Shown here: piece by piece, positions 35,190 to 44,527 of the stretch
Numbering within the stretch: position 1 is the stretch's first letter
Layout: every line of letters starts with the position of its first letter
DNA from: Pseudoalteromonas sp. GCY
GTDB lineage: Bacteria; Pseudomonadota; Gammaproteobacteria; Enterobacterales; Alteromonadaceae
Direction of reading: 5' to 3'
Assembly (NCBI RefSeq): GCF_016695175.1
Contig: NZ_CP068023.1
Coordinates: 2,247,501-2,311,500 of the forward strand
DNA length: 64,000 bases
The notes under the pieces: generated by a model
Database searches by the model: none
What the model was told of the DNA's origin: nothing
What the model saw: the letters and a program-made list of their open reading frames with translations, nothing else
Translations under genes and position numbers: made by a program

Positions 35190-36845
35190 ATGACCACACA
35201 AAGACAATCTATGATCATCATAGGTGCCGGTATGGGTGGACTCTCAACCGGTAGCTATGCACAAATGAACGGCTACAAAAGCGTGATCTTAGAGCTGCAC
35301 GATATTCCCGGCGGCTGCTGCACATCGTGGGAACGTAGAGATTATATTTTTGATTGGTGTATTAGCTGGCTACTGGGTAGTGGCTCAGGCAACGGCATGA
35401 ATCAAATCTGGCAAGAGTTAGGTGCGCTGGATGATAAAGAAATTAGAGACTTTGAAATCTTCAACTCAGTTATTGATGAAGAATTAGGAGAAGTACATTT
35501 CTACGCAGATCCAGATAAACTCGAAGCCCACCTCTTAAGTATTTCTCCCGCTGACAAGAAACTCATCAAACAATTTTGCGATGGCATTCGCGAATTCGTC
35601 AAAATGATAGACGCTTATCCTTTTCTGGTGCCAGTGGGCATTATGTCACGCTGGCAAAAGCTGAAGATGATGTGGCCGTTTATCAAAAAATTCAATTTAA
35701 TCCGCAAATCTATGGCGACATTGATGTCGGACTTTGCTGCTAAGTTTTCACACCCGCTGCTGCAAAAGGCATTTAACGTTATCTTTTATGAGCAACATCC
35801 CAGTTTCCCACTGCTACCTTTCTACTTTAATTTGGCCTGCGCGGCGAAAAAAAATGCAGGTGTGCCCGAAGGTGGCTCGCTAGGTCTCGCGCAATCAATG
35901 GCAGCAAGATATAAAAAGTTGGGGGGTGGCATCATATACAACACTCGAGTACACAAGATCTTGGTCGAAGACAACAAAGCTATCGGTGTCGAGCTCAGCG
36001 ATGGCCAAAAAATGTATGCCGATATCGTGATCTCAGCATGTGACGGTACGGATGTAGTAAAAAACATGCTTGATGGTCAGTACTCCAGCCCAGTGTTAGA
36101 CAAGCTATACGACGAATTAAGGGAGACCGATGGCCAAATGTTCCCAGGATACGTTTCGGTTTTTTTGGGGGTAAACAAAGATTACACCCATCAGCCCCAT
36201 TGCCGCACCCACTTGTTAGAACAACAAGACCTTGCCCACTGCCCTGGTATGACGCACCCTGGGATCAACGTGCAAGTACGCAATGTACACTACCCGCATA
36301 TCGCACCAGAGGGTAAATCCGTGCTTTATATCACTTACTTCTCGACTTATGAGCCGTGGGCCGAATTAAATAATTTTCAAGAAACAACCGCGACTAAGCG
36401 CCATCACACCCGGGTCAAGCGTAGCGTTCAATACCGCCTCGCTAAAAAGAACTTAGGTGAATTTCTAATCGATAAGCTTTCCACTCATTTTGACGGGCTA
36501 AAGGAGCATATCGAATATATCGACATTGCTACCCCCTTGACCCAAGTTCGCTATACCCGCAACAGCAAAGGAACGGTATTGGCGTGGCAACCATTTTTGG
36601 AAAGTGGTGAAAGTTTAGAAGATGAAATAAACGCCAACGGGACAACGGGACTGCCTGGCCTTAGCAACTTTTATATGGCTGGTCACTGGGTGACAACGGG
36701 CGGATTGATCCGTGCAGCAGCAACAGGCAGACATGTTCTGCACTTTGTATGCCGTGATGATGACAAGCCGTTTCAGGCTTGGATCGGTGAAAACCCATTA
36801 CATCAACCTCAATCTTATAGAGAACAAAAGCAGCATGTTGCTTAA
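35190..36845 (+). CDS. FAD-dependent phytoene-desaturase-like oxidoreductase 1 (PTM ring-forming)
   Basis: A 551-residue flavoprotein of the phytoene dehydrogenase/CrtI-like family. The N-terminal FAD fold shows IIIGAGMGGLSTGSYA and GGCCTSWERR, and the C-terminal FAD contact is near FYMAGHWVTTGG. In PTM clusters such enzymes reductively close the five-membered carbocycles on the polyene macrolactam. It is a paralogue of the 37486-39150 gene; the N-termini align almost residue for residue (GGCCTSW, FDWCISWL). The start at 35190 has AAGGA eight bases upstream. Which ring it forms cannot be told. Confidence 0.88.
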   Translation: MTTQRQSMIIIGAGMGGLSTGSYAQMNGYKSVILELHDIPGGCCTSWERRDYIFDWCISWLLGSGSGNGMNQIWQELGALDDKEIRDFEIFNSVIDEELGEVHFYADPDKLEAHLLSISPADKKLIKQFCDGIREFVKMIDAYPFLVPVGIMSRWQKLKMMWPFIKKFNLIRKSMATLMSDFAAKFSHPLLQKAFNVIFYEQHPSFPLLPFYFNLACAAKKNAGVPEGGSLGLAQSMAARYKKLGGGIIYNTRVHKILVEDNKAIGVELSDGQKMYADIVISACDGTDVVKNMLDGQYSSPVLDKLYDELRETDGQMFPGYVSVFLGVNKDYTHQPHCRTHLLEQQDLAHCPGMTHPGINVQVRNVHYPHIAPEGKSVLYITYFSTYEPWAELNNFQETTATKRHHTRVKRSVQYRLAKKNLGEFLIDKLSTHFDGLKEHIEYIDIATPLTQVRYTRNSKGTVLAWQPFLESGESLEDEINANGTTGLPGLSNFYMAGHWVTTGGLIRAAATGRHVLHFVCRDDDKPFQAWIGENPLHQPQSYREQKQHVA

Positions 36846-36869
36846 CCAATAGAATTAAAAGGAAATATT

Positions 36870-37406
36870 ATGAGTACTCGTATTGGCCTATTTTATGGCA
36901 GCACAACAGGTAACACTGAAGCCGCAGCAGAATTAATAAAAGCAAACCTAAACCAATTTACCGTCGACCTTTTTGACATAGCAGAAACCGAATTAACCTT
37001 GACCGAAAACTATGAGTTTTTGATTTTTGGTATTTCAACGTGGGAATACGGTGGTTTACAGGACGATTGGGAGTCTCGTTGGGAAAGCCTAACACAGCAG
37101 GATTTCAGCGGAAAAATCGTGGCTATTTTCGGCCAGGGCGATCAGGTTGGATATGACGAGTGGTTTCAAGACGGCATCGGGATCTTACACGATAAATTAA
37201 CCGAACAAGGCGCCACAGCAATTGGTTACTGGCCAAATTCAGGTTACCACTTCACTAAGTCAAAAGGGCTAAGTGAAGACGGCAGCGAGTTTCTAGGCTT
37301 GTCGCTTGATGACGATAACCAGCCAGAGCTCACCGAGCAGCGCATCGACGACTGGTGCCAAGAGATTGCCGCCGTGCTTCAAGAGCTTGCCTGCGAAACA
37401 GCTTAA
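36870..37406 (+). CDS. Flavodoxin, long-chain type, inside the PTM-type cluster
   Basis: A 178-residue electron carrier. The FMN phosphate loop is GSTTGNTE near the N-terminus; the second and third FMN loops are GISTWEYGGLQDDW and FGQGDQVGYDEWF. Length and the inserted loop fit long-chain flavodoxins such as FldA. It lies between the two FAD oxidoreductases on the same strand, 24 bases after the first, so its likely job is to supply low-potential electrons to them or to the diiron-type hydroxylase. I do not know flavodoxin as a usual member of PTM clusters. Confidence 0.9.
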   Translation: MSTRIGLFYGSTTGNTEAAAELIKANLNQFTVDLFDIAETELTLTENYEFLIFGISTWEYGGLQDDWESRWESLTQQDFSGKIVAIFGQGDQVGYDEWFQDGIGILHDKLTEQGATAIGYWPNSGYHFTKSKGLSEDGSEFLGLSLDDDNQPELTEQRIDDWCQEIAAVLQELACETA

Positions 37407-37485
37407 GACGCACTTTGTGTTTTCGCTCGACGGGCCAAACCGTTATTTAAAATGGCTTGTCGGGCATCACTAAAAGAACAAAACT

Positions 37486-39150
37486 ATGTCCGAACAACAA
37501 AAGTCTGTGATTATTATTGGTGCTGGCATGTCTGGTCTTGGTACCGCGGCCTATAGTCAAATGAATGGCTATCAATGCACCATCTTTGAACTGCATGAAA
37601 CGCCGGGAGGGTGCTGTACCTCATGGCAACGAAAAGAATACACTTTCGATTGGTGTATCAGCTGGTTAAACGGCACGGGAACCAACAATGAAATGGCAAC
37701 CATCTGGGATGAGCTAGGCTGCCTTGAAAACGTGCCTATTTACAACACTGAGATATTTAACTCGGTCGTCACGGCTAACGGCGAAAAGATCCGCTTTTAT
37801 GTGGATCCAGACAAGTTAGAGTCCACCCTGATTGAGCGCTTTCCTGAAGATAGAAAACTAATCATTGAATTTTGTGGACATATCCAGAAGCTGCGCAAGT
37901 GTATGCCGTATTTCCCTTTTCTTAAAAGTGGCGGCTTGATGACATGGTGGGAAAAAAGCAAAATGATGTGGCAGCTGCTACCCTATATGCGCACCTTTAT
38001 GAAAACGCTCGCTGTCACTATGGAAGACTTTTCTAAGCGTTTTTCAAATCCCACGCTTGCTGAAGCGCTCAACTGGATTATTTTCGACCGCCATAGCGAG
38101 TTACGATTAATGCCCTTTGTCTTTAATTTAGCCTGTGCAGCAAACCAAAATGCTGGCGTGCCGAGTATTGGTTCATTAGGCCTTGCGAAGCGATTGGCAA
38201 ATAGGGCAAAAGAACTCGGTGCGAGCATTCACTATAAAAATAAAGTCGAGCATATTCTCACCGACAATGACCGCGCTGTTGGTGTGCAACTAGCCGATGG
38301 CTCTGTTCATTACGCTGATTATGTTGTCGCCAGTTGTGATAGCTACAAACTCACTCGTAAGATGTTGCAAAATCGCTACCCTCATCCTGTGCTAGATAAA
38401 CTGCTTACAAAGTTAGAAGAAGATGCAAACAGCGTTGTATTTCCGGGCTGTGTCGCGGTATTTATTGCCGTAGATGCAGACTATTCCGACCATGACCCCT
38501 ATACTTCATACATATTACCCAAGTCGATTTCGAACCAACTGGTTGGTAATTATCATAGTGGGATCGGAGTGCAAATCCGTAATACGCTGTATCCAGAACA
38601 TGCGCCAAGTGGCAAGTCGGTCCTATACGTCACTTATTTATCAAAAAGTGACGCATGGCAAGCGATGGAGCAAAACGTCGTGCAATCTACCTCTTCAGGT
38701 CAAAGTCGTAATCCATATACACGTAAACGCCGCTCATCCGAATATAAGCAAGCAAAGAAAAAAGTGGGTCATGCGATAGTCGAGTTCCTTGACCAATACT
38801 TTGAAGGTCTTAGCGACAAGGTTGAGTTTATAGATGTCGTAACGCCATTAACCAGCGAACGTTATACCGAGAATCACAATGGGACTGTTTTAGCTTGGCA
38901 TCCTTTTGCGCCACTGACAGAAGAATTAGAGAATTACCAAATCAAGCATGGTCCCACCTTCCCTAATCTAGAAAACTTTTATTATGCGGGGCAATGGAGC
39001 ACATTTAGCGGCGTAACACACTCAACGGCCAGTGGCCGTTATGTTGCACAATACCTTTGTCGGCAAGATAAAAAACCATTTAGGGTTTGTTATCCAGAGC
39101 AGCACAATACGCAGCAGCACCTCACCAATGAGGCAGACAATTATGCTTAG
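37486..39150 (+). CDS. FAD-dependent phytoene-desaturase-like oxidoreductase 2 (PTM ring-forming)
   Basis: A 554-residue paralogue of the 35190-36845 protein, with IIIGAGMSGLGTAAYSQ and GGCCTSWQRKEY. Two such enzymes in a PTM cluster suggest formation of two rings (a bicyclic 5/5-type product such as the alteramide class, by analogy; the exact product is inferred). The stop overlaps the start of the hydroxylase gene by eight bases (ATGCTTAG), coupling them. Confidence 0.88.
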   Translation: MSEQQKSVIIIGAGMSGLGTAAYSQMNGYQCTIFELHETPGGCCTSWQRKEYTFDWCISWLNGTGTNNEMATIWDELGCLENVPIYNTEIFNSVVTANGEKIRFYVDPDKLESTLIERFPEDRKLIIEFCGHIQKLRKCMPYFPFLKSGGLMTWWEKSKMMWQLLPYMRTFMKTLAVTMEDFSKRFSNPTLAEALNWIIFDRHSELRLMPFVFNLACAANQNAGVPSIGSLGLAKRLANRAKELGASIHYKNKVEHILTDNDRAVGVQLADGSVHYADYVVASCDSYKLTRKMLQNRYPHPVLDKLLTKLEEDANSVVFPGCVAVFIAVDADYSDHDPYTSYILPKSISNQLVGNYHSGIGVQIRNTLYPEHAPSGKSVLYVTYLSKSDAWQAMEQNVVQSTSSGQSRNPYTRKRRSSEYKQAKKKVGHAIVEFLDQYFEGLSDKVEFIDVVTPLTSERYTENHNGTVLAWHPFAPLTEELENYQIKHGPTFPNLENFYYAGQWSTFSGVTHSTASGRYVAQYLCRQDKKPFRVCYPEQHNTQQHLTNEADNYA

Positions 39151-40108
39151 CTCAGTCAAAAATCAACTTCGCAGGCTTTTTCCATTTACCTGCTACCCCT
39201 TAATTGTTTTGACCCTTATTGGTTACAGTATTTTTGTCTTACAACAGGGTATTGATCTTGGATTAGCGGCATTCACTAGTGTGCTCATCATCATTGCCTA
39301 TTTTATTATCATGGAAAGAGTGATCCCATTTAAGACGCGATGGCACCCAAGTAAAAGGGAATGGAGCAGAGATGGCCTGTGTTTTATTCTCGTCATCGTA
39401 TACGGGGCGGTTAGTGAGACACTAGTACGAGTGGCTGCACTCCATATCGCCCCCCTCGAAAATACAATGAGTTTGGCGCAAAACACCCTACTTGCCATTT
39501 TAGTCGGCTCGTTTATTGGGTACTGGCTACATAGGTTAGAACATCGGCATCTGCTTCTTTGGAGCTTTCATGGGATCCATCACCGGCCTAACAAAGTTAC
39601 GGTAAGTAATAACTCTGTCGTTCACTTTCTGGAAGTATTGTTGAGTGCGCTAGTCATACAAACCACGTTTCTATTGCTTGGTTTTTCAGCCGAAGGAATG
39701 TTCATTGCCGGTCAATTTACTGCACTGCACGGATATTTCATTCATGCCAATGTAAACATTCGTATGGGATGGCTAAACTACATCGTGGCAACACCAGAAC
39801 TCCATCGCTTCCATCATAGTATCGAATTGAAAGAGGCGGGAAACTTTGGTTCTGATTTGAGTCTTTGGGACCAATTATTCGGGAGTTTTTTTTACCGTCC
39901 GGATCGTAGTCCAATTCAAGTTGGGGTTACTAAGCCGCATTTATTTCCAAGTGCCTTTGAGGTTGCCAAAGGAATTCTTCACCCATTTCGGTGGTTCATT
40001 AGTAAACATGGAAATAGACCTAGATATACCAGAGCAACTCAGCTATTCCAAGAATATGACAACGAGCCTCGTTCCACTCCCTCAACAATGGATATTAGAA
40101 AAAGGTAA
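39143..40108 (+). CDS. Fatty acid hydroxylase/sterol desaturase-family membrane oxygenase
   Basis: A 321-residue integral membrane enzyme with the clustered His boxes of the diiron hydroxylase family: HRLEH, HGIHH, HGYFIH and HRFHH, plus four or more membrane helices. PTM clusters commonly include a member of this family that hydroxylates the macrolactam. Oxygen-dependent hydroxylation needs an electron donor, for which the neighbouring flavodoxin is a candidate. The start at 39143 overlaps the oxidoreductase stop; an earlier in-frame start would overlap that gene by more than 100 bases. Confidence 0.88.
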   Translation: MLSSVKNQLRRLFPFTCYPLIVLTLIGYSIFVLQQGIDLGLAAFTSVLIIIAYFIIMERVIPFKTRWHPSKREWSRDGLCFILVIVYGAVSETLVRVAALHIAPLENTMSLAQNTLLAILVGSFIGYWLHRLEHRHLLLWSFHGIHHRPNKVTVSNNSVVHFLEVLLSALVIQTTFLLLGFSAEGMFIAGQFTALHGYFIHANVNIRMGWLNYIVATPELHRFHHSIELKEAGNFGSDLSLWDQLFGSFFYRPDRSPIQVGVTKPHLFPSAFEVAKGILHPFRWFISKHGNRPRYTRATQLFQEYDNEPRSTPSTMDIRKR

Positions 40109-40112
40109 CTGC

Positions 40113-41492
40113 GTGAAAGATTTAACTCAAGGTTCTTTACCTAAGCATCTAATGGCTATGGCCCTACCTATGTCGATTGGGATGTTTGTTCAAACACTTT
40201 ATGTGCTTACCGATCTCTATTTTGTTTCAGACTTGGGCAGTGCTCCAGTCGCAGCGCTCAGTTTAATTGGCAATATTATGTTTTTGATCTTCGCCGTCAG
40301 TCAGATTTTGAATGTCGGAACCGCCACATTAATTGCGCATGCGGTAGGAGAAAAGGATCAGTCCAGCGCCAATCTTGTATTTAACCAAGCATTATTCGCT
40401 TCCGTGGCTCTTGGTACAATGTTATTACTAACTGGTATCTATGGCATCGAATCTTACCTTCAAATCACGAGCGAAGATCCAGCAACCTCAGAGGCTGCGC
40501 TAACCTATTCGTACTGGTTTTTACCTTGTTTAGTACTACAGTTCGTTATGACTACAATCGGTGCTGCACTGAGAGGAACCGGTGTAGTAAAACCAATGAT
40601 GGCCGCGCAAATCGGATCTCTTATCATTAATATTATTCTGTCGCCAATCCTGATCTCGGGATGGCTATTTGGTATAGAAATGGGCATTGCAGGTGCGGGG
40701 CTGGCAAGCTCGATTTCTGTTGTGATAGCCGTGCTTTCACTTTGGTTATATCTCAATCACGACAAGCGTTATTTAGTGCTAGATAGCCAGTTGTTTCTAA
40801 CGTTTCATCCCCACACCATAAAACGGCTATTTTCAGTGGGGTTCCCAGCAGGTGCTGAACTGATTCTGATGTTTGTTTATATGTCGACAACATTTTGGGT
40901 ATTAAAAGACTTTGGCACCGATGTACAAGCCGGGTTTGGAATTGGCTCGAAAGTGATCCAAGCTCTGTTTTTGCCCGTGATGGCCGTCGCATTTTCACTG
41001 CCTGCAATAGCAGGGCAAAATTACGGCGCAGGGAACTTCAAACGATTTAGGCAGGCATTCTATTGGTCGCTGTTAGCGACTTGTAGCTTGATGTTGGTAA
41101 CCTCCTTACTCGCAATCCACTTAGGCGCTCAATTCGCCATGCCATTTTCAGAAAACCCAAAAGTCATCGGACACACCCGTTACTTTCTAGATATCGTCGC
41201 TTGGAGCTTTATCGCAACGGGGGTTATTTTCACCTGCTCGGGATTGTTTCAAGCCTCAGGTAATACGTGGCCACCACTTTACAGTAACACCACGAGACTA
41301 TTTACCTTTGTACTGCCAGTCATCTGGTTAGTAAAACAACAGCAGCTTACGATTACTGAACTGTGGTACCTCACGGTATTAAGCGTGATCGTTCAAGCCA
41401 TCGTGAGCCTTACGTTTGTTTCTTTCTCGCTACGCGCGACCTACAAGCTGCCAGCCACTTTCACTGCAACCAAAAAGAACCTATTGAGTTAA
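40113..41492 (+). CDS. MATE-family multidrug/natural-product exporter
   Basis: A 459-residue transporter with about twelve membrane helices in two halves, matching MATE exporters in length and in segments such as MALPMSIGMFVQTLYVLTDLYF (N-terminal start, cited by position 13-34) and GGAELILMF-like pore residues (here PAGAELILMF). It likely exports the finished PTM. The GTG at 40113 is chosen: AAAAAGG overlaps the end of the hydroxylase gene and the length then fits the family; a longer frame runs back to 39921. Confidence 0.85.
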   Translation: MKDLTQGSLPKHLMAMALPMSIGMFVQTLYVLTDLYFVSDLGSAPVAALSLIGNIMFLIFAVSQILNVGTATLIAHAVGEKDQSSANLVFNQALFASVALGTMLLLTGIYGIESYLQITSEDPATSEAALTYSYWFLPCLVLQFVMTTIGAALRGTGVVKPMMAAQIGSLIINIILSPILISGWLFGIEMGIAGAGLASSISVVIAVLSLWLYLNHDKRYLVLDSQLFLTFHPHTIKRLFSVGFPAGAELILMFVYMSTTFWVLKDFGTDVQAGFGIGSKVIQALFLPVMAVAFSLPAIAGQNYGAGNFKRFRQAFYWSLLATCSLMLVTSLLAIHLGAQFAMPFSENPKVIGHTRYFLDIVAWSFIATGVIFTCSGLFQASGNTWPPLYSNTTRLFTFVLPVIWLVKQQQLTITELWYLTVLSVIVQAIVSLTFVSFSLRATYKLPATFTATKKNLLS

Positions 41493-41494
41493 TA

Positions 41495-42280
41495 ATGAGC
41501 CAAGTCGCATTACAAACATGTAGAGATAGCATAGATTCAAAGTGGCTAGTGTTATTAAATAAGCCAAGCACTATTCGCAAACAACTCTTTTGCTTTCCTT
41601 TTGCTGGCGCAGATGCATCTGTTTACCAAAATTGGGCAGGAAAACTGCCAGAAGATGTCGCTTTATATGCACTCCAAGCACCTGGGCGAAAGGATCGGAG
41701 TCATGAAGCTGCAATTGATAACATTCATACCTTGGTCAGAGAAATAGCACCTCTTTTTGGCGAGGCAACGCCATTACCCACCGTTTTTTACGGTCATAGC
41801 AATGGGACTTATATTGCGTATGAGCTTGCCTTAGCACTTCAACATAGCGGCTGTAATATCGTTAAACACCTTTTTATTGCAGCAAGGAAGGCACCACAAT
41901 ATGCGATAAGAAAATCGCCCTACCATACTCTTGACGATCAGAAGTTCATTGCGGCGGTAAATTTAATGGGCGGATTACCCCCCGCTTTACTCAACGATAT
42001 CGAACTGCAACAACTGATGCTACCAACGTTAAAAGCAGACTTTAAGCTGGGAGAGACCTATCAATACGACTCGGCTTGTAAACTCGACGTGCCTGCAACC
42101 GTGTTGTATGGTACTAGGGATAAAGCAGCAACAGGGACGGATATGCAACATTGGGAAAGTTGCTTTAAACAAGGTATAACGCCTAAAGCAATACCCGGTC
42201 GGCACTTTTTTATGCTGGACTCCTCGGCTTTGGTGCTAAAAGAAATCAACGCGGTGTTGGAAACACAGAGCCCCTTATAA
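41495..42280 (+). CDS. Type II thioesterase of the PTM-type cluster
   Basis: A 261-residue alpha/beta hydrolase of the GrsT/RifR editing type. The nucleophile elbow is GHSNG (instead of the usual GHSMG), the oxyanion region is FCFPFAGADASVY, and the catalytic His is in PGRHFFM. These enzymes clear misprimed or stalled acyl groups from PKS and NRPS carrier domains. It starts three bases after the MATE stop and is the last gene of the cluster; its stop codon lies in the loop of a shared terminator (42267-42290). Confidence 0.88.
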   Translation: MSQVALQTCRDSIDSKWLVLLNKPSTIRKQLFCFPFAGADASVYQNWAGKLPEDVALYALQAPGRKDRSHEAAIDNIHTLVREIAPLFGEATPLPTVFYGHSNGTYIAYELALALQHSGCNIVKHLFIAARKAPQYAIRKSPYHTLDDQKFIAAVNLMGGLPPALLNDIELQQLMLPTLKADFKLGETYQYDSACKLDVPATVLYGTRDKAATGTDMQHWESCFKQGITPKAIPGRHFFMLDSSALVLKEINAVLETQSPL

Positions 42281-42290
42281 TTGGGGCTCT
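42267..42290. terminator. Shared bidirectional terminator containing both stop codons
   Basis: AGAGCCCC (42267-42274) and GGGGCTCT (42283-42290) form a perfect stem. The palindromic TTATAA within the loop supplies the TAA stop of the thioesterase gene and, on the other strand, the TAA stop of the CNNM/CBS gene. Both genes end inside their own terminator. Confidence 0.75.
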
Positions 42291-43579
42291 TTGGTTACTT
42301 CAATTTGTTTAATGGCCAACCCTTGAATTTCCATCACTTTAAACTTAAAGCCTTCGACTTCTAAAGACTCTCCTTCGACGGGAAAATGCTTTAATCTATG
42401 GATCACAAAACCGGCTAAGGTTTCTATGGCTTCAATCGGTTCAAATTCGTACTCAATCACCGAAGCTTGAAAGTCCTTAATCGACATATCGCCTTGCACT
42501 AACCACCGGGTATTATCTTTTTGCCTAAATTGGGCTTCTATTGCTTGGTCGTCTTTCAGTGCAATTAAATTCAAGATACTAGATAACGTTACCATCCCAA
42601 CCACAGTTGAGAATTCATTAATCACCACCGCACAGTTGCCTTCATGACTTTTAAGCCCATCTAGCGCATCGGAGAGGCTTAGGGTATCAAGTAAAATTAC
42701 CGGCTTATGGAGTTCTTGATGTTGACCATCCAGTAACGGCTTTTTCGCTAAAATATTGCTAAGCAGCTGTTTGGCTTCAGGCGCGGCAATGACTTTGTCT
42801 AGCGAGCCGTCACAAAGCAAATACTGCTGAAAACTGTGCGCTTGAATTAACGCGCTCAGATTTTCTTCTGATTCTTGAATGTCTAACCACACAATTGCAT
42901 CGCGATTGATCATCGCTTGGGTAATATTGGTCTGGTTAAGGTCGAGCACATTGCCAATGATATTGTACTCGTGCTCGCACAGCTCACCCTGCTCAGCACT
43001 TTGGTCAACCACCGCATAAATATCATCACGCGTTACTTGTTCATCGCGTTCATTTGGTAAATTGAATAACTGAATGATCCAATCGGCAAATACGTTAAAT
43101 AGCCAAATAATAGGCTTAAAAATCCAAACACTGGCAAGCATAAGATGGATAAATCGCATCGCGATAGTTTCAGGGATGACCATGGCTATTCGTTTTGGCA
43201 ATAAATCAGCAAACAATACAAATAACGATGTGATCAGTAAAAACGACACCACTGTGGATATTTGCAATAACATCGAGGCATGAGCCGTAACATCAGCAAA
43301 CATAAAACTTGCAACCCAGTTTAGTAGTTGCAATACATAAGGGGTAAAAACCGACTCGCCTATCATACCCGCGACAATTGCCAAAGCATTGAGTACCACC
43401 TGTACCGCAGCAAAAAACTGATGCGCATTGGCTTGCAAATACAATACTTTCTTGGCTCTTATGTCACCAAGATCAAATAAAGTTTGTAATTTAACTTTGC
43501 GTGCCGCTGCCAATGATATTTCACACAGCGCGAAAACTGCACTCAAGCTAATGAGTAACAACACCCAAAAAAAGTCCAC
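42275..43579 (-). CDS. CNNM/CBS-domain membrane protein (HlyC/CorC-type)
   Basis: A 434-residue inner-membrane protein. Residues about 1-195 form the DUF21/CNNM transmembrane domain (four helices, starting FFWVLLLISLSAVFALCEISL, cited as 3-23), two CBS domains follow (about 205-340), and the CorC_HlyC domain ends the protein. Members are linked to magnesium or sodium ion efflux or polyamine/heavy-metal export (CorC, YtfL/PaeA). It is convergent with the PTM cluster and overlaps its last gene by six bases. Confidence 0.88.
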   Translation of the reverse strand: MDFFWVLLLISLSAVFALCEISLAAARKVKLQTLFDLGDIRAKKVLYLQANAHQFFAAVQVVLNALAIVAGMIGESVFTPYVLQLLNWVASFMFADVTAHASMLLQISTVVSFLLITSLFVLFADLLPKRIAMVIPETIAMRFIHLMLASVWIFKPIIWLFNVFADWIIQLFNLPNERDEQVTRDDIYAVVDQSAEQGELCEHEYNIIGNVLDLNQTNITQAMINRDAIVWLDIQESEENLSALIQAHSFQQYLLCDGSLDKVIAAPEAKQLLSNILAKKPLLDGQHQELHKPVILLDTLSLSDALDGLKSHEGNCAVVINEFSTVVGMVTLSSILNLIALKDDQAIEAQFRQKDNTRWLVQGDMSIKDFQASVIEYEFEPIEAIETLAGFVIHRLKHFPVEGESLEVEGFKFKVMEIQGLAIKQIEVTKEPQL

Positions 43580-43740
43580 AGATACACCTAAGAAAGAAAG
43601 CGAGAATTCGACGCGATGTATACGCCTATTTTATGACTTTAGCAATGTAATTCGCGTCAAATAATTAAATTTTCGGTGCTGATCACGTACCGATTATCTT
43701 TACTATTCGCTATTAATAAAAAAGTGCGTCAAGGAAAAAA

Positions 43741-43916
43741 AATGACAAAATTGATACATACCCACTCGCAATCCATTTTAGCGTTGCACAAAGTTTTTCA
43801 GAAAAAGCATCAGCAGCGATTACGACACCACTATGAGATACCACAGAAGGCGCTATTTTCTTATTAGCTGTCCCTGTCATTGCAATATTATGCATGGGTG
43901 AAAAAGGTGCTTACAC
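43741..43916 (+). pseudogene. Decayed small gene truncated at a MITE-like element
   Basis: An ATG with AAGGA seven bases upstream opens a 41-codon frame, but the protein-like signal lies in another frame: ASAAITTPL, a TGA stop, then DTTEGAIFLLAVPVIAILC and MGEKG, a hydrophobic helix-like stretch running straight into the repeat at 43917. A gene broken by a frameshift and by the insertion is the simplest reading. The parent family is not recognised. Confidence 0.35.
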
Positions 43917-44183
43917 TAGGGCCTGTTGACCTTTGCTGTTTGATTTTTGTTCTCCTGAGTGTGTTTTGGTCGCGACGCTCGACTTGCCGCCTAGTAATCT
44001 AGGCAAAAGTTGAGCAACAATGAACAAAGCACACTCAGGTGAACCCAAAGGGCAGCGCTTGATTGGCATTTCTACTGTGTTCTCGCCTGACTCACATAGA
44101 ATGACTATGCTACGCGGGCTCTGCCTTGTATAAATACCAATCAAACTGCTGCAAAAACAAACTTGAAAGATAAACAGGCCCTA
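43917..44183. mobile_element. MITE-like element with inverted terminal repeats
   Basis: The ends TAGGGCCTGTT (43917-43927) and AACAGGCCCTA (44173-44183) are exact inverted repeats. The similarity continues inward to about 26 bases (CTTT and GTTTG shared). The 267-base interior has no convincing gene; a 77-codon minus-strand frame is probably a by-product. The outermost TA at each end could be a target duplication. The size and ends suggest a non-autonomous miniature transposon. Confidence 0.6.
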
Positions 44184-44527
44184 AACACTTTACGAAGGCT
44201 AAATTCAGCCTTCACATTATCTTTTCGCTGAATACCCTAACTAAATCATCAATATCTTTGACAAAGTACAAAAATGTAGTGCGATAAAAAACCACCCTGA
44301 AAGATATTTCCATGATAATAATTCAGGTCAAGCTCATCTATCTCTGTCGGTGTAATCCCGCAATGTCAGTGATTACATTACTGATTGGACTAAATTCGCT
44401 TCACTTGTCCGTGTACTTAACTTTCCCATGTTTAACGAAAGTGATAACCAAAGTCACCAACACTTGGTAATACATTATCTCCTGATTTATTTTTTGCCTG
44501 ACGAACGATACAGATAATTACATTGGC
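44184..44527. other. Gap between MITE-like element and metallo-hydrolase gene
   Basis: 344 bases with no supported gene. A GAAGGCT-AAATTC-AGCCTTC hairpin near 44193 could be the old terminator of the gene broken at 43917. No other structure is apparent. Confidence 0.4.

Noticed and set aside
43911..44144. 77-codon minus-strand frame inside the MITE-like element.
   Set aside because: It spans the element, lacks a ribosome site and has no domain; it is probably a by-product of the repeat.
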